A stretch of 64,000 bases of DNA, from contig NZ_FMUX01000002.1 in NCBI RefSeq assembly GCF_900101345.1, positions 248,001-312,000 of the forward strand. Direction: 5' to 3'. The notes beneath the pieces are model-generated. The model saw nothing but the letters and a program-made list of their open reading frames with translations. It searched no databases and had not been told where the DNA came from. How positions within the stretch are numbered: the first letter of the stretch is position 1; each line of letters starts with the position of its first letter. The stretch comes from Desulfoluna spongiiphila (GTDB lineage Bacteria > Desulfobacterota > Desulfobacteria > Desulfobacterales > Desulfolunaceae). The translations under genes and the position numbers were made by a program. Of this stretch, positions 56,424-64,000 are shown piece after piece.

Positions 56424-57353
56424 ATGACCGTACGCAAGATTTTCATTGCCGGGGCCGGAAACGTCGGCTCCGCTGCCGCCGCTTTTATGGCGACCAAACA
56501 GCTCGGGAACATTCACCTCTATGATATCCTGGAGGATTTTGCCGTGGGCCAGGCCATGGATATCAACCAGTCCCTGCCGTATTGGCGGTCCGACTCCAAG
56601 GTGACGGGGTGCCGCTCTCTGGGGGAAATGGAAGGGGCGGACGTGGTGGTGATCACCGCCGGTGGCAAGAGGGCCGAGGGCATGACCCGCCTGGACCTTC
56701 TCTATCAGAACCTCGACATCATGTACGAGATCGGCGAGATGGTGATGACCCTGGCCCCGGACGCCTTTGTCCATGTCACCAGCAACCCGGTGGACGTTCT
56801 GACCTGGGCCTTGAAAGAGCGGTGGCCCAAGATGAAGGTGACGGGTCTCGGCTGCGCCCTGGATGCCATGCGGTTTCGGTTTTTCCTCGCCGAGCACTTG
56901 AATGTCTCCCGGGAGGCCGTGAACTGTACCGTTATCGGGACCCATGACGACAACATGATACCCCTGGTGAACCGGGCCGATGTGGGGGGGACCCCCGTGA
57001 AAGAGCACCTTTCTCCTGACGATGAGGATCGCCTGGTGACCCTGGTGAAGCACGGGGGCGGTGACATCGTCAAGCGCTTGAAGACGCGCAGCGGTTTTTT
57101 TGCCGCAGCCACCAAGGTGACCCAGATCGTTGAGTCCCACCTTCACAACAAGCAGCACATCTTTCCCTTGAGTGTCCTCGTAAACGGTGAGTACGGATAC
57201 TCGGACATGGCCTTGTCCCTTCCCGTTTCCATCGGGGAGCGGGGGGCCCACAAGGTGTTTGAGTTTGATTTGAGCGACGAAGAGCGGATCCTGCTGGATG
57301 TGTGCGCCGACTCCATGCGCAAGGTGATTGCTGAAATACGTGAGAGGGCATAA
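56424..57353 (+). CDS. mdh: Malate dehydrogenase (LDH/MDH family)
   Basis: This 309-residue NAD-dependent enzyme interconverts malate and oxaloacetate. The nucleotide motif is GAGNVGSAAA; the active-site loop reads GGKRAEGMTR, with the Arg expected in malate dehydrogenases; TSNPVDV and the catalytic histidine in IGTHDDNM follow. GAGGAGG lies seven bases before ATG 56424. Together with the isocitrate dehydrogenase it indicates TCA-cycle reactions. Lactate dehydrogenase activity is less likely but not excluded. Confidence 0.9.
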   Translation: MTVRKIFIAGAGNVGSAAAAFMATKQLGNIHLYDILEDFAVGQAMDINQSLPYWRSDSKVTGCRSLGEMEGADVVVITAGGKRAEGMTRLDLLYQNLDIMYEIGEMVMTLAPDAFVHVTSNPVDVLTWALKERWPKMKVTGLGCALDAMRFRFFLAEHLNVSREAVNCTVIGTHDDNMIPLVNRADVGGTPVKEHLSPDDEDRLVTLVKHGGGDIVKRLKTRSGFFAAATKVTQIVESHLHNKQHIFPLSVLVNGEYGYSDMALSLPVSIGERGAHKVFEFDLSDEERILLDVCADSMRKVIAEIRERA

Positions 57354-57469
57354 AGGCGCGGCAGGTAACATGTGGGCTGCCCGCATGGTTTTGTGGGCGT
57401 CAACCGACAGGAACCGGAAAATCCATCGACCGAATTCAAAACGGACCGATTTCTCAAAGGGAGGAGACG

Positions 57470-57646
57470 GTGGGTGACTCAGGCCTTACAGCAACTTTGG
57501 AACGAAGGACGGCAACGGACAGGCGGATCTACTCCTACGATAAACATTACCCGGAGAGACGCAAAGGGGGAGACAGGCGGGGAGACGAAGAGCCCGGTGC
57601 CGAAATCGGTTTGCGGGCAGAGGGCGACGGCCCCAAGCGTACCTGA
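57470..57646 (+). CDS. Small Arg-rich protein with ERR/DRR repeats (58 residues)
   Basis: A short frame starts with GTG at 57470, five bases after GGGAGGAG, and ends at TGA 57646. The product contains TLERRTATDRR and YDKHYPERRKGGDRR, a doubled ERR-x3-4-DRR pattern that looks selected rather than random. Similar short ERR..DRR proteins are recalled from related bacteria, but this was not checked. Function unknown. The other parts of 57354-57853 hold no recognised gene. Confidence 0.55.
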   Translation: MGDSGLTATLERRTATDRRIYSYDKHYPERRKGGDRRGDEEPGAEIGLRAEGDGPKRT

Positions 57647-57853
57647 CCGCTGATGCCCGGCGTTTTGCTTTGCACGGCGGAACAAGCCGGCTTTCCCCGG
57701 CCTGTAACAAGCCCTTTCTGCGCGTCGAGCCGCGCTTTTCATCCCCTTAACTCAGCATGCCACGTACTCCTTTCGGGGTGAGCTGAAAGAAACCATCCTT
57801 TTACTACAGATACCCCCCAAGGCCCCATTGATCGTGCAGACCCTGCTCTGTGT

Positions 57854-58885
57854 TCACTGGGGTTTTGTGATGTGGAGCTGCGAAATTTTTGTCAAAAGGG
57901 TTTTATAGCTGATTTTAAGTATTTTTGAAGCGCGTGTCCTGTTCCAGTTCGTCATAGTCAAAATCTGCGAAATCGCCTCCCGCTCGATGATATCAACCGC
58001 ATGTTGCTTGATTCCTTTCAGGGAAAAGTCAGCCAATGCCTCCGGGGATTTGGTGGCAAGGTCCCGGATCTCTCCCATGAGGTGGTCGTAGATGGGAGGG
58101 GCTGCAGGGGAGGCGCCGTTAATCCGGGGAGACTCCTCATCGAGGATTTCGCTGAGGGTGGCCTGATCACAGCCTATGAGAAGAATTCGTTTCAGGGCAC
58201 TGAGAAGCTGCCGGACGTTTCCTGGCCATGGGCAGCGGCAAAGCCTGTCGAAGGTGTAGGTGTTGAGCGGGCTGATCTCCCGGTCCGTGTATATCCGCCG
58301 GTAGACCTGCGTGTAATGGGCAATGAGCTCGGGGATATCCTCGGGACGTTCCCGTAACGGGGGGATGTGGATTTTGACCATGTTCAGCCGGTAGTAAAGG
58401 TCCTGGCGGAACTCTTTCTTTTCTATTTTCTGCTGCAGGTCGTGGTTTGTGGCAGAAATGACCCAGGTGTTGGATCTCAAGTTGGTTTCAGAGCCCAGGC
58501 GGCTGTACTCCCCGCTTTGAAGCACGTGAAGGAGTTTTGCCTGGAGATGAAAGGTCATGTCTCCGATCTCGTCTAAAAACAGGACCCCGTCGTCGGCCAG
58601 TTCGAATTTACCCTTGCGCATTTTGTGGGCACCCGTGTAGGCGCCCTGTTCGATCCCAAAGAGTTCGCTTTCAAGGAGCGTGTCCGGAATGGCGGCACAG
58701 TTGACCTTGACGAACTCTTTTTTGTTTCGCAGGGATGTCTCGTACAGGGAGCGTGCGACAACCTCTTTACCCACACCGGTTTCGCCGGTAATGACGACGT
58801 TGAGGGCCGCGTTCCGCGCGATGCGGCTTACTGTCTCGCGAATTTTATTCATGGCGGGGCTGACCCCGACGAGGATGGTGCTCAT
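57854..58885 (-). CDS. Sigma-54-dependent activator without receiver domain
   Basis: This 343-residue protein begins directly with the AAA+ domain: Walker A GETGVGKE (from residue 34), the sigma-54-contact loop GAYTGA (81-86, the variant of GAFTGA), Walker B GVLFLDEIGD and RPEDIPEL, then a C-terminal Fis-type HTH (SQILTMTNWNRTRASKILKISYKTLLTKI in pieces). Without an N-terminal sensor it must be controlled by a partner or by its level, as in PspF. ATG 58885 has AGGGTGA upstream. It is divergent from the exopolysaccharide locus and may activate it. Confidence 0.9.
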   Translation of the reverse strand: MSTILVGVSPAMNKIRETVSRIARNAALNVVITGETGVGKEVVARSLYETSLRNKKEFVKVNCAAIPDTLLESELFGIEQGAYTGAHKMRKGKFELADDGVLFLDEIGDMTFHLQAKLLHVLQSGEYSRLGSETNLRSNTWVISATNHDLQQKIEKKEFRQDLYYRLNMVKIHIPPLRERPEDIPELIAHYTQVYRRIYTDREISPLNTYTFDRLCRCPWPGNVRQLLSALKRILLIGCDQATLSEILDEESPRINGASPAAPPIYDHLMGEIRDLATKSPEALADFSLKGIKQHAVDIIEREAISQILTMTNWNRTRASKILKISYKTLLTKISQLHITKPQ

Positions 58886-59232
58886 GATGTCACCCTGGGG
58901 AATATATAGGTTCGGCCTCAACCCTTGGGGGGACGGGCCTGGCAGGGACACAACGGATCGGTCGGAATACTCAGGGACTTAAAGGCCATGTGCGCTTAAG
59001 AGGGGGGCGTGTCAGTGCCCAATTTATCTCCAGCGTGAATGGTGTCCCATGAGTGTGTATTAAAATCAGTTCCAACGTTTGTGTTTGTTGTGACTGGATC
59101 GCGTATCGCGAAATCAAGGAGTTAATTAATAAATGAAATATTTTTCCATGGCAAGAGTAAAGATGGTTTTTTACTCCTGGGTGTGTGCTGTGATCCTTGA
59201 CAGGTAATAATATATTGTATTTTTATAATCTG
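58886..59232. other. Divergent control region upstream of the exopolysaccharide locus
   Basis: About 350 bases, strongly AT-rich from 59100 onward. A TTGACA at 59197 lacks a well-spaced -10. A TATAAT (59224-59229) is nearby. No exact -24/-12 site (GG-N10-GC) was found despite the adjacent sigma-54 activator. Confidence 0.45.
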
Positions 59233-59261
59233 TTGACGCGCACCCTTTCGGTAGGTATATA
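59233..59261 (+). promoter_or_regulatory. Sigma-70-like promoter of exopolysaccharide locus
   Basis: TTGACG (59233-59238) and TATATA (59256-59261) are separated by 17 bases. Predicted transcription starts at about 59268, 17-30 bases before the first possible start codons of the chain-length gene. Confidence 0.5.
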
Positions 59262-59296
59262 AGTGAATCTTCTGGAACTCGATATTGCCTTTTACT

Positions 59297-60841
59297 ATGA
59301 CTGTGTGGGGCTTGATGAAGGAATCAGGTAGTAATGCCAGTATTGATTTTGAATTTATCGCAGGGATGGTAGTTAAGTGGTACTGGGTCCTGTTGATACC
59401 CGTTACGATCTCCGTTTTTGTGGGGATATATCTGATTTATACCTCCCAGAGATTTTACGAGGCAAGGACGGTCATTCTGGTCCAGCCCCAGAAATTACCC
59501 ACGGATGTGGTGCGAAACATCATCGCCGAGGACATTAACACCCGGGTGAGTACGCTTTCCCAGCGCATCAAGAGCCGAACGAATCTCGAGAAAATCATTG
59601 ACGAATTTCATCTGTTTTCCAGTCACGAGTCAAAAGACATGTACATGGAGGACAAGATCGACACCCTCCGCCGGCGCATATCGTTTAAGGTGACCAACGG
59701 GCGAAATCGCAATGCAGACTCCTTTGCCGTCACATACAAGGGCACGGATCCTGTCCGTGTCACAAAAATTACCCAGTCCCTGGCATCGTATATCATCGAT
59801 GAAAACCTGAAGCTCAGGGAAACCCAGGTTCTCGGGACCAACTCTTTTCTGGAAGATGAGCTGGAGACCATGAGGAAAAAGCTCGTGAAGACGGAGACGG
59901 GGCTCAAGGAGTACCGCGAGCGATACATGGGAGGGCTGCCGGAGCAGTTGAACAGCAACCTGCGTATCCTGGCCTCCCTTAACGAACGCCTGCCCCATGC
60001 CAGGAACGAGGTCAGGGCCACAAAGCTCCAACTGGACGCGGTGCGCCAGAAACTCAGCCTGGCCTCCGGGACCGGTGGGCCTGCCGCCGCCGTTACGGAC
60101 CAGGGGAAAAGCGAGCTGGAACGCCTCAAAGAAGAGCTGAACGTCCGGCTGAAACGCTACACCAAACGGCACCCGGATGTGCGCAGGCTCAAAGCGTCCA
60201 TTGCCGCCCTGGAAGAGCAGCCCGCCGAAGAAGCCGGCCCTTTGCAGGAGGCACCCAAGCCCCGGGCCGCATCGCTTCTTGATCGCCAGAGACGTGAGAT
60301 CCTGGCGGAGCTTGCCGTCAGTGAAAAAGAGCTCACACAGCTCAAGGCCCAGATCGCAATCTATAAAAAAAGGGTGGAGGATACCCCCCGAAGGGAACAG
60401 GAGCTGCTCTCCCTCCAGAGGGATTACGAGAACATCCGCGGTGCCTACCACTCTCTTCTGGGCCGTCAGCTTGAGGCCCAGATTGCCGTGAACATGGAAA
60501 AGAAGCAGAAGGGCGAACAGTTTCGCATTATTGACCCTGCAAGGGTCCCGGAAAAACCGGTGGAGCCCGACATGAAAAAAATAGTGCTGTTTGTTCTGGC
60601 CGCCGGCCTGGGCCTCGGCTGCGGGGTGGTCGGGCTTCTGGAGTTCATGTTCCAGACCTTTCGAGGCCGCCGTGCCGTTGAGTCGGCCACCTCCGTGCCC
60701 GTCATCGCCACGATCCCCAACATGGAAGGATCCGGTGGGGTCCGTGCCCTTCTCTGGAAGCGGGTGGTCCCCATCTCCGGGGGGGCCATGGCATTTTCCC
60801 TTATCGGGGTGTTTCTCTGCCTTGCCTACCTGAAAGGGTGA
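59297..60841 (+). CDS. Polysaccharide chain-length determinant (Wzz/XrtA type)
   Basis: This protein of about 514 residues has a Wzz domain at the N-terminus with a first membrane helix (VVKWYWVLLIPVTISVFVGIYLI in part), a long periplasmic coiled-coil region (about 170-400), the PxxP-type end RVPEKPVEPD and a second helix, then an extra C-terminal helix. It resembles the chain-length protein of XrtA/PEP-CTERM exopolysaccharide loci. The start is uncertain among TTG 59285, ATG 59297 and ATG 59315. The tyrosine autokinase follows four bases later. Confidence 0.88.
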   Translation: MTVWGLMKESGSNASIDFEFIAGMVVKWYWVLLIPVTISVFVGIYLIYTSQRFYEARTVILVQPQKLPTDVVRNIIAEDINTRVSTLSQRIKSRTNLEKIIDEFHLFSSHESKDMYMEDKIDTLRRRISFKVTNGRNRNADSFAVTYKGTDPVRVTKITQSLASYIIDENLKLRETQVLGTNSFLEDELETMRKKLVKTETGLKEYRERYMGGLPEQLNSNLRILASLNERLPHARNEVRATKLQLDAVRQKLSLASGTGGPAAAVTDQGKSELERLKEELNVRLKRYTKRHPDVRRLKASIAALEEQPAEEAGPLQEAPKPRAASLLDRQRREILAELAVSEKELTQLKAQIAIYKKRVEDTPRREQELLSLQRDYENIRGAYHSLLGRQLEAQIAVNMEKKQKGEQFRIIDPARVPEKPVEPDMKKIVLFVLAAGLGLGCGVVGLLEFMFQTFRGRRAVESATSVPVIATIPNMEGSGGVRALLWKRVVPISGGAMAFSLIGVFLCLAYLKG

Positions 60842-60845
60842 GTCC

Positions 60846-61632
60846 ATGGGTGTTCTAAGTAAAAGGGAAGAGACTCCGGACGGCGAACACATCGGCACCC
60901 CAGGGGGCCTCGGGCCTCCGGGTGAGGTTGCCGCCAAAAAACTCGTGACCCTTTCGGACCCCTGGGGGTACAGCTCGGAACAGTTTCGGGCCGTCAAGAC
61001 CTCCATTATGTTTCCCGCTGACGGGCGCGATATTCGAACCCTTCTTGTGACAAGCGCCGTCCCCGGGGAAGGCAAAACCTTTGTGGCGGCAAACATTGCG
61101 GCGTCCCTTGCCGGCAGCATGGACAACCATGTGCTTATTGTCGACAGCGATATGAGGCGTCCGTCCATGGCCGAATTTTTCTCGCTGCCCCCCGGAGCGT
61201 CTGGCCTGGACCTTTATTTGAACCACCGATGCCCCCTTGAAGACGTGATTTATCGTACGGGCATTGATAAATTATCCCTTATTCCGGCGGGAGGCGGTGT
61301 GCCCAACCCGTCGGAGCTGATTACCTCGTCCACCATGACTCAGATGATTGCAGATGTCCGGGCGCGCTATTCAGATCGTTATGTGATTATTGATTCCCCC
61401 CCCCCCTTTGTTTGCCCCGGAGACCATCGCCATATCCAAGTATGTCGACGGGATTGTTGTTGTGATTCGAAATGATAAAACGCAGAAAAAATCTGTGGCG
61501 GAGTTGCTGGACAGGCTGGACCGGGACAAGGTCATCGGCATCGTCCTGAACAGGCACAACGCCCCCTTTGGCATGGGATACGGCTACAGAAATCCATCCC
61601 CTTACGGCAAGAAGCCGAGCAAAAAAAAGTAA
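60846..61632 (+). pseudogene. Tyrosine autokinase (BY-kinase), frameshifted at a C-tract
   Basis: Reads as a BY-kinase of the XrtA/CpsD type: Walker A VPGEGKT (Lys77), Walker A' VLIVDSDMRRPS, and the late VIIDSPP. Frame one (60846-61475) then runs into nonsense after an 11-C tract (61396-61406), while the correct continuation LFAPETIAISKYVDGIVVV lies in the next frame and ends at 61632 with a tyrosine cluster (YGYRNPSPY). Ten C's would give an intact 261-residue protein. The extra C may be a sequencing error, an off state of a phase-variable switch, or restored by slippage. It partners the chain-length protein to control polymer length. Confidence 0.85.
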
Positions 61633-61809
61633 GTGCTCACGTAAAATAAAGATGTCTGAACAAGACTGAAGCATGCCGCAGTGATTAGTCCCGGGGACTC
61701 CGTCTGCCCCCTTGTCTGTATGGCACCATGTGCCCGACCTAAGACTGGAATTCACGGTTCTCTGCTCGACCCGTGACATATCCGGGTTCGCAGGCCGGGA
61801 CGCGACAAG

Positions 61810-61880
61810 CCATGGGATAAATCGCTGCGAAATAGAGGTTTCACTGTGACTCGCCTTGCCGCCGGAGGCATCGCCTTTTC
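61810..61880 (+). repeat. Dispersed repeat family B copy
   Basis: ATCGCTGCGAAATAGAGGTTTCA is followed by TGACTCGCCTTGCCGCCGGAGGC (quoted in two parts: CTCGCCTTG, CCGCCGGAGGC). The stem arm is decayed. It lies between the kinase and the sugar transferase; 61633-61809 shows nothing else. Confidence 0.45.
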
Positions 61881-61978
61881 GTGTGCAGGGTCTGTGGTTT
61901 GACTTGCGACACACCGGTGCCTCCCATGGTGGCGGCATCATGACGTATTAATGGACCAGCAGGTGGTAGTGACTCGAT

Positions 61979-63364
61979 ATGATCAACGTTTTTAGAAGCT
62001 ATTATACTATACGCAATCTGTTTTTGATTATGCTTGAAAGTGTGCTCCTTTATCTGTGCATCCTGTTTTCGGCGACTCTTTTTGCGGGCGGCGAAGGGGC
62101 CGGGGATTTGTCGGGCCTCTCCACGAAGGCGGGGCTTGTTGTCTCCACCTGCATTTTCTGCCTTTACTGCAACAATATCTATAGCTTGAAAGATACGAAT
62201 GGCTACGCAGACCTGGCCTTTAAGCTGTTTCAGTCCTTTGGCGCGGCCATGATTCTGCTGGCGATGGTGTATGCGGCTTTCAACCAGGCCATCATCGGTA
62301 CGAAGTTCTTTTTTGTCTATATCCCCGTCGTGGTGGCGATTCTTTCGATCTGGCGGTTTTTTTATGTCTACCTGCTCAAGTCCGGTGTGCTGAGCCAGAG
62401 CATCTATATTATCGGGGACAGCGACCTGGCCATCGATATCTGCCGGGAGACAGAAGCCGAGATCGACTGCGGGTATCGCGTCAAAGGGATCCTTTCGCGC
62501 AACCCCCTCAAGGGGATGGAATCGGTTACGGCCCCGCACATCAACACCTACGATAATTTAGCCGCAACAGCCAAAGCAAACGGCATCAAGCGCATCGTGG
62601 TTGCCCTGAAAGAGAAACGGGGCAATTTTCCCATCGACGAACTCCTCCTGTGCCGTGTGAGCGGCATCGATGTGGTTGAGGGCAATACCTTCTATGAGAT
62701 GTTGACGGGGAAATTCCTTGTCTCATCCATCAACCCCACCTGGCTGATCTTTTCAAACGGATTCAAAAAGAGCCGGATTCGAAACATCTTCAAACGGCTC
62801 GAGGATCTGTTTGCCTCCGTTATTCTGCTGGCCCTTTTTTCTCCCCTGATTCTTGTTACGGCCCTTCTTATCAAATGGGACTCCAAGGGACCGGTGCTTT
62901 TTTCCCAGGATCGCCTGGGAATTCGGCACAAGCCATACAGGCTCTATAAGTTCAGGTCCATGGTGGAGAATGCCGAGGGCCTCAGCGGTCCCGTATGGGC
63001 CAGTAGAGAGGACCCCCGGGTTACCCGTGTGGGGAAATTCATCAGGACATGGCGAATCGACGAACTCCCGCAATTGTTCAACGTACTCAAGGGAGACATG
63101 AGCCTTGTGGGACCGCGTCCGGAAAGGGAGCATTTCGTCAAGCAGCTGGAGGCCCAGGTGCCCTACTACGCCGAGCGGTTCATCGTCAGGCCCGGAGTCA
63201 CGGGGTGGGCCCAGGTGCGGTATGAGTACGGCGACTCCGTGGAAGATGCCATGGAGAAGCTCAACTACGACCTTTTTTACATCAAGAACATGAGCATTTT
63301 CATGGATGTCGTGATCGTGTGCCGGACCATCCGCACGGTTCTTTTCGGGGTGGGGGCCAGGTAG
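61979..63364 (+). CDS. Undecaprenyl-phosphate sugar-1-phosphate transferase (XrtA-type)
   Basis: This 461-residue polyprenyl glycosylphosphotransferase starts exopolysaccharide repeat-unit synthesis on undecaprenyl phosphate. Four to five N-terminal membrane helices, a CoA-binding-like middle domain (YIIGDSDLA) and the C-terminal catalytic domain (KFRSMVENAE, RIDELPQLFNVLKGDMSLVGPRPE in part, RPGVTGWAQV) are in order. It resembles the EpsB_2 family of XrtA loci. No strong SD precedes ATG 61979. The first sugar is not determined. Confidence 0.92.
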   Translation: MINVFRSYYTIRNLFLIMLESVLLYLCILFSATLFAGGEGAGDLSGLSTKAGLVVSTCIFCLYCNNIYSLKDTNGYADLAFKLFQSFGAAMILLAMVYAAFNQAIIGTKFFFVYIPVVVAILSIWRFFYVYLLKSGVLSQSIYIIGDSDLAIDICRETEAEIDCGYRVKGILSRNPLKGMESVTAPHINTYDNLAATAKANGIKRIVVALKEKRGNFPIDELLLCRVSGIDVVEGNTFYEMLTGKFLVSSINPTWLIFSNGFKKSRIRNIFKRLEDLFASVILLALFSPLILVTALLIKWDSKGPVLFSQDRLGIRHKPYRLYKFRSMVENAEGLSGPVWASREDPRVTRVGKFIRTWRIDELPQLFNVLKGDMSLVGPRPEREHFVKQLEAQVPYYAERFIVRPGVTGWAQVRYEYGDSVEDAMEKLNYDLFYIKNMSIFMDVVIVCRTIRTVLFGVGAR

Positions 63365-63423
63365 CTGCCCTGTCGGTTGGGGGGCTTCGGCCACCATTCA
63401 ACCGGTGCCTGGAAGGCTCACGT

Positions 63424-63497
63424 AAGACCTGTTTGTCAAACTTTTTAAAAGTTTGGCCCCCGGCAGGGCCGCCGGAGGCTTGTTTGAGCTGAATAGT
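63424..63497 (-). repeat. Dispersed repeat family A, inverted copy
   Basis: GACCTGTTTGTCAAACTTTT, AAAAGTTTGGCCCCCGGCAG, GGCCGCCGGAGGCTTGTTTG, AGCTGAATAG read on the plus strand are the reverse complement of the copy at 33131-33215, including the outer TTCAGCTCAAACAAG. It lies between the sugar transferase and the export gene. Confidence 0.8.
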
Positions 63498-63573
63498 GAC
63501 CCGTTTTTCTGTTGGTCGGGGACGGCAATTTTACGTTGGTATCGTGGGCTCATGGAACCCAAGGGGCGAAGCT

Positions 63574-64000
63574 ATGTCTTGTCGTCAGGTCGTTGCGGTT
63601 GTCTTGGTTGTGCTGTTGGCTGGGGTTTTCTCAGGGACCCCGGCCCGGGCAAAAAAAAGGGAAGAGCCAAACTATACCCTGGGCTATGGGGACGTGATCG
63701 ATGTCCTGGTGTGGAAGGAGGCGGATTTTACGGTTGAAGGCCTCACGGTACGTCTCGACGGAAAAATCACCTTGCCCCTGGTCAATGATATCCGGGCCGA
63801 AGGACAGACAACCCGGCAACTCAAGGCCCACCTTGAAATTGTTCTGCGAAAGTATATTGAGAGCCCCGTGGTGACAGTGCTCTTAAAAGAGGCTCGGAGC
63901 CAGCGGTTCTATATCCTCGGGGAGGTCATGCAAACGGGGGAGTATTCCCTGACCAAAGAGTTGACGGTCCTTCAGGCCTTTGCCATCGCCGGCGGGTTTA
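63574..64000 (+). CDS. Polysaccharide export protein (Wza-like), partial
   Basis: The gene starts at ATG 63574 (AAGGGGCG upstream) and runs off the right edge after 142 codons. A signal peptide (VVAVVLVVLLAGVFSGTPARA) precedes the polysaccharide export domain: YTLGYGDVIDVLVWKE, DGKITLPLVNDIRAEG, and the start of a SLBB domain (FYILGEVMQTGEYSLTKELTVLQAFAIAGG, in part). No lipobox cysteine is seen near the cleavage site. It forms the outer-membrane pore in related loci. Confidence 0.9.
   Translation, partial: MSCRQVVAVVLVVLLAGVFSGTPARAKKREEPNYTLGYGDVIDVLVWKEADFTVEGLTVRLDGKITLPLVNDIRAEGQTTRQLKAHLEIVLRKYIESPVVTVLLKEARSQRFYILGEVMQTGEYSLTKELTVLQAFAIAGGF

Noticed and set aside
59273-59288. TGGAACTCGATATTGC as a sigma-54 promoter
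   Set aside because: The GG and GC elements are 11 bases apart instead of 10, and the site overlaps the predicted leader and possible start codon.

Overview
The window (about 60 percent G+C by eye) reads as chromosomal DNA of an anaerobic, Gram-negative bacterium, most likely a Desulfobacterota (sulfate-reducer-like) genome. Supports for this are an oxygen-sensitive class III ribonucleotide reductase (nrdD/nrdG), a second glycyl-radical enzyme, an 'orange protein' type cluster of ferredoxin-containing ParA/MinD ATPases with NifX-like proteins, a monomeric NADP isocitrate dehydrogenase and an XrtA-type exopolysaccharide locus. No sulfate-reduction gene lies in the window, so the lifestyle is inferred.

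Layout. 1-5 kb: the N-terminal part of an ABC exporter and a large glycyl-radical enzyme with an N-terminal extension, separated by repeat-rich DNA. 5.4-8 kb: ridA, a D-cysteine desulfhydrase/cysteate lyase-like gene and a GntR/FCD regulator, with a promoter and a perfect 18-bp palindrome upstream. 8.5-18 kb (minus strand): a chemotaxis-like operon cheA-cheW-cheB-cheR-HEAT/receiver followed closely by PBP1A, with no receptor and no free CheY. 18.4-20.4 kb: ccdA, a thioredoxin-like protein and a Nudix hydrolase. 21-25 kb: NrdR-like boxes, a long leader, nrdD and nrdG. 25-29 kb: alr, minCDE and a Crp/Fnr regulator. 29.2-30.5 kb: a REP-associated (IS200-like) transposase between inverted repeats. 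30.8-33 kb: isocitrate dehydrogenase. 34.8-38 kb: a DUF134 regulator with a perfect 20-bp palindrome in its promoter, two ferredoxin-ATPases and two NifX-like proteins. 38-43 kb: dapB-like reductase, HAD phosphatase, GspE/PilB ATPase, LysM protein. 43-51 kb: HD hydrolase, receiver/degenerate HD-GYP protein with motAB, HTH-EIIA protein, CLC channel and universal stress protein. 51-57.4 kb: tRNA-Ser, dnaX-ybaB-recR, YkgJ-like protein, murI, mdh. 57.5-64 kb: a hidden 58-residue protein, a sigma-54 activator without receiver, and an exopolysaccharide locus (chain-length protein, tyrosine autokinase, sugar transferase, export protein running off the end).

The most striking points are an 11-C tract that splits the exopolysaccharide tyrosine autokinase into two frames (phase variation or sequencing error), two perfect palindromic operators just downstream of sigma-70-like promoters, a chemotaxis-like cluster with unusual fusion proteins, a possible small RNA between cheB and cheW, and two families of dispersed intergenic palindromic repeats.
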